The notes under the pieces are model-generated. The model was given only the letters and a program-made list of their open reading frames with translations, was not told the origin of the DNA and did no database searches. This document shows positions 42,247 through 51,018 of a stretch of 64,000 nt of DNA, piece by piece. The position numbers were made by a program, and so were the translations under genes. The stretch's first letter is position 1, and each line of letters starts with the position of its first letter. This stretch comes from J054 sp965221985 (GTDB lineage Bacteria > Pseudomonadota > Gammaproteobacteria > Steroidobacterales > GCA-2729495). The stretch covers positions 62,001 to 126,000 of the forward strand of contig OZ244928.1 in the NCBI GenBank assembly GCA_965221985.1, read 5' to 3'.

Positions 42247-44984
42247 TGTTTCTGGACGCGCTCGATATCAACGCTACTTTCATTGGCGAGTTGATTGGGG
42301 TTCCAGCGGAATAGTGCAAATTTCAAATGGCCCCAATTGCCCACCAGTTCTAAAGGCTGCAGCAAGGTGGCCACAACATCATTCAAGCCCTTTCGATCTT
42401 TGAATTGAAAATTCTCCCAGGCATGTTCCATCATCACTTGATCATCCCGAACGCCCGGCACCAGTTTGGCCTGCGCAAAAAACTCACCGATGCCGTTGAA
42501 GACACGGACTTCGTCGCCACTCGTGATGCCTTTTTCTTCGGCCAGGCGCGGACTGATGTAAACATAGGGTTCGCCGCGCTGCAGACGCTGCAAGTACTTG
42601 TTGCTACGCCAGTTAGTATGAATGCCCCACCGTGTATGCGGCGTGTAGAACGAATAGGGGTATCGCGATGCACCGCTCCCCGCGTTGAGACGTGCCGTCG
42701 GTACGGTCGAATTGAGACGCCGAAACCAATCGTGATCACAATAAAAACTTATTCGGCCAGACAAGGTCGGATACGGCTCTTTATTAACGACCTGCTTTTT
42801 CCACGGCTTAATGGTCTTATCGCGCTCGACAAAGGTACTGGCTGGCCATTGGCTTTCATACACTGTCAAAAAGCCCTGCTCCACGCCCGCCTTGAAGGTC
42901 TGGCCTCCGAGTTCCGGGCTGTTCTCGATCATCCACTTCACCTGGTCCCGATCCGTCATAAGCTGCCCGCCCATGGTGAAATCGTCATGGATCGTATGGA
43001 AATCTCGGGTCACTGGTCCATCTTGGTAGGATTTGATTCCCCGGGCGATGGCGCGTTCCTGAATCTTCTTAGTCAACAGTACAAGGATATTCCAGTCGGG
43101 TTTGGCCTCACCGATTGGTTTTACCGGCGCGGTAAACAAATTCACGAAGCGATGTTGGGCGGTCTTGCGCACATCCCAGCCCTCGTAGTGGCTCGCGGCC
43201 GGCAGCAAATAATCTGCCCACTGCGCGGTAGAATCAACGCGCGTATTTATTGAAACGAATAACCTCTCCGTTTCCCGCAATATACGTTCACGGTATTTTG
43301 GTCCCTTATTGCGGTTGAATTGATTGTCGGCAATAAAAATCGCGCCTTTTACAGGACCGCCGTAGGGCATTTGCTGTGTCCTGACCGTCTCGTCGATCAT
43401 CTCTTCTAGATCATCTAGGTCGAAACCCGTGCGTGCTTTGAGTTTTTCGGGATCGTAATGCAGTCGCGCCTCGGTCATCTTTTCACCACGAAGGAATGAA
43501 CCAAGGCCACCGGGCTCGAAGCGCGGCATCTTTTGCATTTCCAAAAATGCCAGCCGGAAAGTCGCAGGCCAGCCGTCATCGACCCAGCAGGTATCAATTC
43601 CACCGGTAGCCCCCCCATGACCAGTCAGCGCGCAAATCAGCGCTTGTGACCAACCAATATAGATCCCGTTTAGCAACTTACCAACGGCGAAACCCTCCAG
43701 CATGCAAAGTACTTTCGCCTTAGCTATTAGCCGCGCCTCATTGCGCACAATGTCAGGGTGTATACCGGTAATCTTCGCCGTCGCCTCCGGGCTATAGCGA
43801 CTCGCCTCTTCTCTCATATGGATGAACGCCGGTTGTACCGCAACTCCATGCGCGGAAAATGTTCCCTCGAGCGCCGGATCAATACCATCAATCCGAATGG
43901 TCTTTTGATCGCTGCCCATCGAGCCCGGAGCTTCGACTGGCCTGTCTGTCTCGACATCCCACATAAAGAAAATGTCGTCTTTGCCGTTTTCCTGCACGTC
44001 GGCTTGGCGCAGCAGCCGGCCGTTGTCCTTGCGCACTAGCAAAGGAAGGTCAGTCTGTTCCTTTACGAATTCCCGGTCCCACAGGTTTTCAACGAGAATT
44101 GTGTTGACAATTGCCATGCAGAAAAAAGGATCCGTACCTGGCTTGATATTGATCCAGAGGTCCGAATGAACCGCCGATGGGTTGTACTCGGGAACCACGC
44201 TTACGACCCTGGCGCCGCGATACCTAGCTTCCGCGATATAGTGAGCATCTGGCATGCGGGTCACGCTAGGATTGATCATGGTCATCATGATGTAGTCCGC
44301 TTCAAACCAGGCATCCGTCGTCCAGCCTTGCAGCGGGTCGCCATAGGCCAGATGCACGCCCGTGTTGAGGTCGCCGACATTGGTCATGCCGTCTTCCAGT
44401 ACACCACCCAGTAGCGACGCGAACCGGTATCCCGACGCCAGCTTGCCGTTCGACGAGGCGCCTGTGCCACTGTGGGCCATCAACTTGCCAGGACCGAATT
44501 GCTCATAGATATCGATGATCTTGTCAGCAATTTCTTCGGTAGCCTGATCCCAACTGAGGCGTTGCCATTTCCCTTCACCACGCTCGCCGATTCGTTTCAT
44601 GGGGTAGCGCAACCGATCGGATTCGTACATTGAAGTGGAATGTACCGCTCCCTTCTGACAGCCACGCGGGTTGGTATCTGGAACGTCTCCGGAAATTTGA
44701 GGATAGCTGGCCAGCTGCTCCTCGCGAATCACAATACCGTCCTTAACCAGCACCTTGAACGCACAATTACCTTGGCAGTTTACACAGTGAGCAGCGTAGC
44801 CGACTTGGTCATGCACGTACTCCTCCCTGTATATGTCTTCCCAGCCGCGATAGGGATACTCTTCGTGCAAATTGTTGCCAATTAACTCAAGCTTGCTCAG
44901 GGGCCAAGCCTTGGTTGAACTCAATATCCCAATGCCAGTGAAACCAGTTGTCTTAAGAAAATTACGGCGGTCGACTCTTAGCAT
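42243..44984 (-). CDS. Molybdopterin oxidoreductase alpha subunit, type II DMSO reductase family (EbdA-like)
   Basis: A 913-residue Mo-bisPGD enzyme. The twin-arginine signal is DRRNFLKTTGFTGIG. The FS0 cluster site, HCVNCQGNCAF with a later GCQKGA, uses His plus cysteines, as in type II enzymes that include ethylbenzene dehydrogenase and steroid C25 dehydrogenase. NVGDLNTGVHLAYGD probably holds the Asp molybdenum ligand (inference). A molydopterin-binding C-terminus follows (TRWGIHTNWRSNKYLQRL). It would catalyse oxygen-independent hydroxylation, or another periplasmic oxidation, of the island's substrate. First gene of the operon alpha-beta-TorD-E2. Confidence 0.9.
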   Translation of the reverse strand: MLRVDRRNFLKTTGFTGIGILSSTKAWPLSKLELIGNNLHEEYPYRGWEDIYREEYVHDQVGYAAHCVNCQGNCAFKVLVKDGIVIREEQLASYPQISGDVPDTNPRGCQKGAVHSTSMYESDRLRYPMKRIGERGEGKWQRLSWDQATEEIADKIIDIYEQFGPGKLMAHSGTGASSNGKLASGYRFASLLGGVLEDGMTNVGDLNTGVHLAYGDPLQGWTTDAWFEADYIMMTMINPSVTRMPDAHYIAEARYRGARVVSVVPEYNPSAVHSDLWINIKPGTDPFFCMAIVNTILVENLWDREFVKEQTDLPLLVRKDNGRLLRQADVQENGKDDIFFMWDVETDRPVEAPGSMGSDQKTIRIDGIDPALEGTFSAHGVAVQPAFIHMREEASRYSPEATAKITGIHPDIVRNEARLIAKAKVLCMLEGFAVGKLLNGIYIGWSQALICALTGHGGATGGIDTCWVDDGWPATFRLAFLEMQKMPRFEPGGLGSFLRGEKMTEARLHYDPEKLKARTGFDLDDLEEMIDETVRTQQMPYGGPVKGAIFIADNQFNRNKGPKYRERILRETERLFVSINTRVDSTAQWADYLLPAASHYEGWDVRKTAQHRFVNLFTAPVKPIGEAKPDWNILVLLTKKIQERAIARGIKSYQDGPVTRDFHTIHDDFTMGGQLMTDRDQVKWMIENSPELGGQTFKAGVEQGFLTVYESQWPASTFVERDKTIKPWKKQVVNKEPYPTLSGRISFYCDHDWFRRLNSTVPTARLNAGSGASRYPYSFYTPHTRWGIHTNWRSNKYLQRLQRGEPYVYISPRLAEEKGITSGDEVRVFNGIGEFFAQAKLVPGVRDDQVMMEHAWENFQFKDRKGLNDVVATLLQPLELVGNWGHLKFALFRWNPNQLANESSVDIERVQKH

Positions 44985-45127
44985 TTTTCAATCCTTACTG
45001 TGACTGCAGGCTGCTAATCTTGGCCTACGGAAAATGTTTACATTGTTACTTCCTGTTGCACCAAGGTGCTATATTGCGTTAAATGCTTTGTGCGTGACTT
45101 CACTACTCGATGCGGGGTGAACTTCAA

Positions 45128-45487
45128 ATGACGCAGAATCGTAAACAGTTACTCGACGCCTATTGGGCGACAATCGCCCAGGATCAAAACTACAGTGCCT
45201 TAGGCAGTTACTATTCAATGGAATCAGTGCTCGTGGACCCCGTCTACGGTCCGTTCGAAGGCGGCGAAAATATCAAGGCATTCCTCGAAAAAGTTACTGC
45301 CGATATGGCGCGACTCAACATCACGTTCAGCGTTTCCGAAACCGCTGCAGAAGGAGACATTGGATGGTCTCGCTGGGTGATTCACTTGCCCGATGGATCC
45401 GAAAAACAGGGCGTCAGCGTTTACCGCTTCAAAGGCGATAAGATTCTCTACCAGCACGACTATATCGGTACCAACGAGCTGGCTTGA
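45128..45487 (+). CDS. SnoaL/NTF2-like protein
   Basis: A 119-residue cone-fold protein. QLLDAYWATIAQDQNYSALG, VLVDPVYGPFEGGENIKAFL and GVSVYRFKGDKILYQHDYIG show the NTF2/SnoaL pattern, with catalytic-pocket acids plausible. Members include isomerases, cyclases and dehydratases. The ATG at 45128 is preferred over 45110 because GGGGTGA lies upstream. Diverges from the molybdoenzyme operon. Confidence 0.78.
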   Translation: MTQNRKQLLDAYWATIAQDQNYSALGSYYSMESVLVDPVYGPFEGGENIKAFLEKVTADMARLNITFSVSETAAEGDIGWSRWVIHLPDGSEKQGVSVYRFKGDKILYQHDYIGTNELA

Positions 45488-45975
45488 TCGTAGGTTCAAG
45501 CAACCTCTTTCGCTCAACGCAAGCTGCAGGTCGTTGCGTCCTGCGGCGCATTTCACCTTTGCACCAGTTAACTGCTTATCTGCTGTTCTCATTCCCTTGC
45601 TCACTGCTGGCGCCACAACGCGGCGCTCTGCTCAGAAACCAGGCGAAAAATTCACGAATCGTCAGACTCAATTCAACAGCTCAAATGCCCCGTTGCTCCA
45701 GCGTCAGTTGAACACTTGCATTTCCGGATGGGAGCGAGGCACGCCACTTCTATCAGTATAGGCGGGCCTTGGCACAAAAGAAACAGGATTGACTGTTTTT
45801 TAAAGAGAGACGCGCCGCATTTAATCTTCGCCGATTTGGGCATTCCTCGGGACTCGAAAACCAGTAGACCTCGGACGCCACGGCATGCCTGAATTTCAAG
45901 CTTTAGAACTTACCTAAACCATTGAACATGGAATGAAAAAGCGGCGTCCAGCATGGACCGGGAATTGACCATCGG
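45488..45975. other. Intergenic region, no gene seen
   Basis: About 490 bp with only short overlapping frames of poor composition. The middle has an imperfect TTGACT and a T-run near 45791-45803, which may belong to the promoter of the MFS gene. No duplicated or remnant gene was recognised. Confidence 0.4.
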
Positions 45976-47367
45976 ATGCGCTTTAACCTCATGGTTTCCG
46001 GCGGATTGCGAATAGTTTACGGTGAAGCGAGAAACGCTTCGGGAACAGCTTTGAGTATTGTTGGCGAAAAAGTCGGGCCCGTACACTTAAGCTCGGGTAT
46101 TCAGAAATTTAATTTCTGGACATTCATGTATGCCGCGTTTATCTGCATTGCCATGTTGGCCGGCATGAATTTCTTACAAGCCTACTTGCTGGATGTAAAT
46201 CTCGGAATACCGAAAACTGAGCAAGGTGTCGCAACCGGTCTGCTTGCATTGGTGACCGAAGTTGTGGCGATTCTCTTGATCGTACCTTTCGGCGCACTCG
46301 CTGACCGAATTGGTCGGCGGCCGCTGGTCATTGGCGGAATACTCTTCTGTGGCTTGGGTTATGGTCTGTTCCCCTTCGCTACATCACTCAATGAACTCAT
46401 TTTCTATCGGGGCTTGTTTGCCATAGGTGCCGCTTCTTTGTCCGCGCAAATTCCGACGATTGGCAATGACTATACCCAAGAACGCTCGCGTGGCCGCTTA
46501 TTCGGCTTTACCGGCGTTATGAACGGTCTCGGCGTCATCTTCATGAGCGCTGGTCTGGCCCAAATTCCCGGGTTTCTAGAAGAGCGCGGTGTCGCTCCCG
46601 TGTCAGCCGGTATGACCATGTTTCTGGCCGCGGCTGGACTTTGTTTGTTGTCGGCCATTATTTTTTGGGTGGGCTTGCATCCGGGACTGCCCGAAACCAA
46701 GGACCAGATTACCCGTTTACCCATTGGCAAGACACTGTTAGCCGGCGTGCGCGCCGCACGCAACCCAAGGATCATACTTTCCTATTTGGCTGCCTTCGCA
46801 GGACGCTCAGATAACGCCATCAAGGGCCTTTTTGTTTCGGTTTGGGTATTGCAAGTCGCCACCGAGGCCGGGATCAGTCAGCCACAAGCATTTGCCCATG
46901 CGGGAAAGCTCATGGGCTTGATGGGTATCGTGACGCTGATATGGATGCCCGTATTCGGCATCATTCTCGACAAGCTCAATCGCGTAACCGGCCTCGCACT
47001 TGCCATGGCGCTGGCGGCAGCCGGCTATGGATCCATGGGAATAATTTCCTCGCCACTTGACAATGCCATGTTGCCGTTCTTCGTATTGCTGGCCATTGGC
47101 CAAGGCAGCGCCATCATCGCGTCCGTCACGCTCATTGGACAAGAAGCTTCGGCCGCGGAACGGGGCACCATCGTTGCAACCAATGCTTGGTTCGGTGCAG
47201 TCGGAATTCTAATTGCCACGGTTGCAGGCGGAGTTCTATTTGATGCCATTGGTCCTTCAGCGCCATTCGTGATGCTCGGCGGCTTCCAGGCCTTGGTGCT
47301 GTTATTTGCATTGCTTGTGCGATTTACCGCGCCGGCCGATAGCGTTAGATTGACGGGATCAGAGTAA
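45976..47367 (+). CDS. MFS transporter (catabolic island)
   Basis: A transporter of up to 463 residues with about 12 helices. The loop motif after helix 2 is PFGALADRIGRRPLVIGG, and GNDYTQERSRGRLFGFTGVMNGLG is typical of the family. The frame opens at 45976, but comparison with the duplicated fragment at 25931 argues for a TTG start at 46051: homology begins exactly there, and that copy has an ATG at the equivalent site. Probably imports an intermediate or exports a product. The 3' end carries GGGATCAGAGTAA, similar to a REP-like motif at 52968. Confidence 0.88.
   Translation: MRFNLMVSGGLRIVYGEARNASGTALSIVGEKVGPVHLSSGIQKFNFWTFMYAAFICIAMLAGMNFLQAYLLDVNLGIPKTEQGVATGLLALVTEVVAILLIVPFGALADRIGRRPLVIGGILFCGLGYGLFPFATSLNELIFYRGLFAIGAASLSAQIPTIGNDYTQERSRGRLFGFTGVMNGLGVIFMSAGLAQIPGFLEERGVAPVSAGMTMFLAAAGLCLLSAIIFWVGLHPGLPETKDQITRLPIGKTLLAGVRAARNPRIILSYLAAFAGRSDNAIKGLFVSVWVLQVATEAGISQPQAFAHAGKLMGLMGIVTLIWMPVFGIILDKLNRVTGLALAMALAAAGYGSMGIISSPLDNAMLPFFVLLAIGQGSAIIASVTLIGQEASAAERGTIVATNAWFGAVGILIATVAGGVLFDAIGPSAPFVMLGGFQALVLLFALLVRFTAPADSVRLTGSE
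46063..46140 (+). repeat. 78-bp direct repeat, copy 2 (partner 25943-26020)
   Basis: The parental copy, inside the intact MFS gene. One mismatch to copy 1 over 78 bp. Confidence 0.95.
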
Positions 47368-47418
47368 CAACTCAATGTAGTGAAAAAAATTTCCGGTCAC
47401 TGCCGTCAACCGATTTTA

Positions 47419-48024
47419 CTAGGCCAGCAGCCGGGCAATCTCGGAGAACCCAGACCAACCGTCGACCAGTGAAACCTTCGCCATCATGCAAACCATGATA
47501 TAGAAAGTAAGTACCGTAGCCACCATAGCGCGGATACCGCCGTTGATCATTCCGTGCATGGGCTCCTCGGCATTTCGGTTACGCGCATAGCGAATGACAT
47601 CCGGCACCACGCTAATTGCGCACATTAGCCAGAACGCGAGATACGACTCCCAAGCCCAAGGGGCGCCAGCCAGCCCACCCCAACTCTCGACCACCATCAG
47701 CCCCGCCAAGGGCGTGATAACCGCCATCGGTCCAGTGACTGACAAGCAGAGTATGCGCATATGTCCGCGGGCCCAAACGCCAAATTCCTTGGGCTGCGTG
47801 GCGCGAATGCGCAAGGACCAGATATTGCTGAAAAACGTGTGACCAACAAAGGCAAAGGCAGCAAATTCGTGCACGACTAGCGTCGGGATATAGGGAAAAA
47901 GCTGCGGGACTCGTAAACCGAATAATGGTAGAGCCGCCACTGCCATTATCAACACATAGATTGCGAACCAAAAATATTTTTTTGGATCGTCGTCGACTGC
48001 AACTGCAATAGCTGTGCTGTTCAT
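47419..48024 (-). CDS. Four-helix integral membrane protein (DUF2269-like)
   Basis: A 201-residue inner-membrane protein with helices around YFWFAIYVLIMAVAALPLFG, VHEFAAFAFVGHTFFSNIW, PMAVITPLAGLMVVESWGG and IRAMVATVLTFYIMVCMMAK. Conserved-looking histidines (VHEF, VGHTFF, RGHMRI) could bind haem b as in DUF2269-type proteins, making it a candidate membrane electron acceptor, though this is speculative. AAGGGA precedes the ATG. Co-directional with the flavin oxidoreductase 72 bp upstream. Confidence 0.7.
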   Translation of the reverse strand: MNSTAIAVAVDDDPKKYFWFAIYVLIMAVAALPLFGLRVPQLFPYIPTLVVHEFAAFAFVGHTFFSNIWSLRIRATQPKEFGVWARGHMRILCLSVTGPMAVITPLAGLMVVESWGGLAGAPWAWESYLAFWLMCAISVVPDVIRYARNRNAEEPMHGMINGGIRAMVATVLTFYIMVCMMAKVSLVDGWSGFSEIARLLA

Positions 48025-48096
48025 TGAAATTTATCCCTTGAAATCGGCACATCGCACCTGGGAATCAGTCCAGGCGCTGATAATTCGCGTTCCAAC

Positions 48097-49113
48097 TCAA
48101 CTCGCGTGAAATTCCGACAATACACGCTCACCGATAAGCTTTATCGCCGCAGCCTGGTCTTTGTGGAGTTTAAACGCGACTTCGTCCAGACCCAGGTCTC
48201 TGTATCTGCGCAGCGTTGCAATGTGATTGTCGACATCGTCATGGTTGCCAGACATGGTTAAGTTATCCACTAGCTTGTCGACAATGGCATCTGGAACACC
48301 ATCTATACTGTCCGTTTGCTCTTTGTAAGCTTTAAATATACTCGCCCGATTCTCATCGACGATTCGGCATTCCTCTTCATCGAGAAAGGTCTTAAGAAAC
48401 CAGGTATCGAGCATTCCACGCAACGCAAGGTGGCGCTTTGCTTCGCTGGCCGATAATTCCTTATCCTCTTTTACGTGCCAAGCCACTAGGCAACTGACCG
48501 GGACATCGTCGCGGCGGCGGCCATGAGTTTTGAGATTGTCCTCGATGAGTCGCAAGCTCGAGGCTAAGCGTTCTTCCGTGGTATCGCCCAGCATGATGCC
48601 GTCCGCAATGGCTGTAGCCATGCGCGTCATTTGTTCCTTATTCGCGCCGACATAAACGAAGGGCGGATCATCCGTAGCCCATTGCGGACGATAACCCCAG
48701 GTCTGATAGATTTTCCCAGCGTAGTTCAGCGCTGTATCGGGATTGGCAGCTTTGAGAATCTCTACACATTCACGCGTTCGGCCAACCATCCGGTCGACCC
48801 CCATGCCCATGGCGGCGTTCACACCGGTGGGTCCGCCCGTTAGGATGTTTGCGCGGCCACCGCAGAGTTCATTCAGACTGGCCAGCGCCTTGGCGATTTT
48901 GTACGGATGCATTTCGTAGGGTGTGACGACCAGTGGGCCGAGTCGAATTCTGTTCGAAGCGAGCGCGAGCGGACAAAGATTGATAAAGGGATCACGCGAC
49001 GACGGGTAATTCGACACCCAGACCGCCTTGAATCCATAGCTTTCCGCCAACAGGCCCAATTCACAGACGTCCTGGGGCGATAAGTCAGGATCTAGGATCA
49101 CGTCAAATTTCAT
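48097..49113 (-). CDS. LLM-class (luciferase-like) flavin-dependent oxidoreductase
   Basis: A 338-residue TIM-barrel flavoprotein. YGFKAVWVSNYPSSRDPFI, RIRLGPLVVTPYEMHPYKIA and a later VYVGANKEQMTRMATAIADG and MLGDTTEERLASSL match the F420/FMN-dependent LLM family (MER-like subgroup). Such enzymes oxygenate or reduce small organic substrates. The ATG follows GAGGTAG. It is divergent from the MarR gene with operators in the shared promoter, so it is very probably the regulator's target. Confidence 0.87.
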   Translation of the reverse strand: MKFDVILDPDLSPQDVCELGLLAESYGFKAVWVSNYPSSRDPFINLCPLALASNRIRLGPLVVTPYEMHPYKIAKALASLNELCGGRANILTGGPTGVNAAMGMGVDRMVGRTRECVEILKAANPDTALNYAGKIYQTWGYRPQWATDDPPFVYVGANKEQMTRMATAIADGIMLGDTTEERLASSLRLIEDNLKTHGRRRDDVPVSCLVAWHVKEDKELSASEAKRHLALRGMLDTWFLKTFLDEEECRIVDENRASIFKAYKEQTDSIDGVPDAIVDKLVDNLTMSGNHDDVDNHIATLRRYRDLGLDEVAFKLHKDQAAAIKLIGERVLSEFHAS

Positions 49114-49160
49114 CTGCTTGCTACCTCTGGACCGGCTAAGGGCTGTTGAGCATGTTATGA

Positions 49161-49200
49161 TTGACTGTATCCTGTCAGATTTGACCGCATCCTGTCAACT
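49161..49200. promoter_or_regulatory. Tandem MarR operators in divergent promoter
   Basis: Two head-to-tail 20-bp units (49161-49180, 49181-49200) are identical at 16 of 20 positions. Each contains TGAC-N8-GTCA, an inverted repeat. They abut the ATG of the MarR gene and lie about 50 bp upstream of the LLM oxidoreductase, well placed for repression of both. Confidence 0.7.
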
Positions 49201-49659
49201 ATGAATATGCTTAGAAAGCAGGGAAACAGCTCTGCCGACGCCATCGTGGAATTGATTAGCCAGAGCTTTCGGCTCAACAGCCGCCTGCAACACACCGCTG
49301 ACCAAATGGCTCGGGATGTCGGGCTAACTGGCACTCGCTGGCAAGTTCTAAATGCGGTCGCCCAGCTACCGGAACCCGCAACGGTCTCCGATATTGCGCG
49401 TTGGATGGGCCTGGCCCGCCAAAGCGTGCAGCAGGTTGCCAATGCGCTGGAAAAGGATGAACTGATTGCCTACCAGCCCAATCCTAATCATCGTCGCGCG
49501 CCGCTGGTCATGGTGACCAGTAAAGCGTCAAAGCTGCTGGCACAACTGGATAAACAGCGATTTGACTGGGCCCGTAAAGTCGCGATTACGCTACCCGTTA
49601 AAGACATTAGAATAGCAAATGAGATTTTGCAGGCAGTCCGGGAAAAATTGTCAAACTGA
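49201..49659 (+). CDS. MarR-family transcriptional regulator
   Basis: A 152-residue winged-helix dimer protein: VGLTGTRWQVLNAVAQL, the recognition region VSDIARWMGLARQSVQQVAN, and a wing with PNPNHRRAPLVMVTSKASK. MarR proteins commonly release DNA on binding aromatic ligands. It diverges from the LLM oxidoreductase over tandem inverted-repeat operators and probably regulates that operon and itself. Confidence 0.92.
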   Translation: MNMLRKQGNSSADAIVELISQSFRLNSRLQHTADQMARDVGLTGTRWQVLNAVAQLPEPATVSDIARWMGLARQSVQQVANALEKDELIAYQPNPNHRRAPLVMVTSKASKLLAQLDKQRFDWARKVAITLPVKDIRIANEILQAVREKLSN

Positions 49660-49749
49660 ATCGATGCCCTACTTACCTGGCAGCTATTCGCGGTAAGCAC
49701 AAATTAAAGGCCGCGCTGAGACAGGCGCCACGACACTAGACTTGTAAAC

Positions 49750-50682
49750 ATGGGTGCAAAGAACAACATGAACGATTCAACAAACCGCGGGAAAACCGTA
49801 TTGGTGGTTGGTGCAACAGGCTACATCGGCAATGCCGTTGTTAGTGAAGCAGTCAACCAAGGCTACGACGTCATTGCAGTCAGCAGATCGGCAAGGAAGG
49901 ACGGCCAGTTTGAAGGTGCGGAGCTTGTTATAGCAGATGTCACCGATCCTGCATCCATTGCCAAAGCCTTTGATCGAAAAATCGACATCGTCATTTCGTG
50001 CTTGGCCTGCCGATCAGGTCTGGCTCAAGATTTTGATGAAATTGACTACAAAGCGACGCTAAACATTCTGAATGCCGCCCAGAAAAACGGTAGCAGACAA
50101 TTCATTCTTTTGTCCGCAATCTGCGTGAGAAAGCCGGACCTGCCGCTGCAGCTTGCCAAGCTGAAAATGGAAGACGAACTCATTCGGTCAGGTATTGACT
50201 ACAGCATCGTAAGACCAACCGCGTACTTTTGGGTATTCGATTCACAAACCAAGATGATTAAGAAGGGCAAACCCGGATTTATCGTCGGGTCGGGCGATCA
50301 AGCGCGGCACAATCCCATCGCCAAGGAAGATCTAGCGGAATACATGGTCGATTGTATCGACAACCAAGAGCGCATGAATCGGCTCTTTATCATCGGCGGA
50401 CCCGAGGTGCCCGAGAATTTGGTGACCTATAAAGATTCACTCGAGATGGTATTCGAGTCTTTAGGCAAAGAACCTAAATTGGTTAGTGTTCCAGGCTGGA
50501 TGGTCAGGGCCTTGATTCGTCTAACGCGATGGATCGGGTTCTTTGTCAGGAAAGTTGGTGTTTTTTCGGAGTTCTTAAAAATCGTCTACTACTACTTGGA
50601 AAACGACATGCGAGCCCCTGGTTATGGATCGATAACCATCAAGCAATTCTTGGCGGACAAGACGAGAAAGCTAGAAGCCTAG
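49750..50682 (+). CDS. NAD(P)-binding NmrA-like reductase, BciA (divinyl chlorophyllide 8-vinyl reductase)-like
   Basis: A 310-residue atypical SDR. The dinucleotide motif VLVVGATGYIGNAVV is followed by IDIVISCLACRSGLAQDFDE, QFILLSAICVRKPDLPLQLA, LIRSGIDYSIVRPTAYFW and HNPIAKEDLAEYMVDC. The ordered motifs are those of BciA-type 8-vinyl reductases. No photosynthesis genes are nearby, so the homologue more likely reduces another conjugated double bond or acts as an NmrA-like protein. The ATG at 49768 is an alternative start. Confidence 0.78.
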   Translation: MGAKNNMNDSTNRGKTVLVVGATGYIGNAVVSEAVNQGYDVIAVSRSARKDGQFEGAELVIADVTDPASIAKAFDRKIDIVISCLACRSGLAQDFDEIDYKATLNILNAAQKNGSRQFILLSAICVRKPDLPLQLAKLKMEDELIRSGIDYSIVRPTAYFWVFDSQTKMIKKGKPGFIVGSGDQARHNPIAKEDLAEYMVDCIDNQERMNRLFIIGGPEVPENLVTYKDSLEMVFESLGKEPKLVSVPGWMVRALIRLTRWIGFFVRKVGVFSEFLKIVYYYLENDMRAPGYGSITIKQFLADKTRKLEA

Positions 50683-51018
50683 CGAGATTTTTTGGTTTTT
50701 TGCCCTGGCCCCAAATTTTCATGACAAAGCCTTCAAAAGTCCAGTGCCGAATTACCAACACCATGGTAGTACCCAAAACTCGAGAAACCCAACCGCTTGC
50801 ATAGCAGGATCAAAGATCCAGTCCCGTAACGTCATACAAAAGTCTAACTGGGAAAACTACGGTTTTGAATAACCGCTCAAGACTGTGTTATTTTGGGCGT
50901 TAATTACCCTTGCGTAATTTTTTTATAACAAATCGGGTTGAACCGAATTTGCCTGGATTTTACCCTGACTTCATAAATTGGAGAATTTCTTCTGTTTCGA
51001 TTTGAAAAGAATGTCAAT
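50683..51018. other. Intergenic region, no gene seen
   Basis: About 335 bp. AT-rich, with T-runs near 50688-50702 that could terminate the reductase transcript and a T-rich stretch near 50919-50926. A promoter for the repeat protein must lie here, but I could not fix its boxes. Confidence 0.35.

Noticed and set aside
42405..43253. A 282-codon plus-strand frame
   Set aside because: Antisense to the molybdoenzyme alpha subunit, which has a clear family identity across the whole stretch.
45778..45793. Possible extra MarR site resembling the 49.2-kb operators
   Set aside because: It shares only pieces of the motif (CAGGATTGACTG) and lacks the TGAC-N8-GTCA symmetry.
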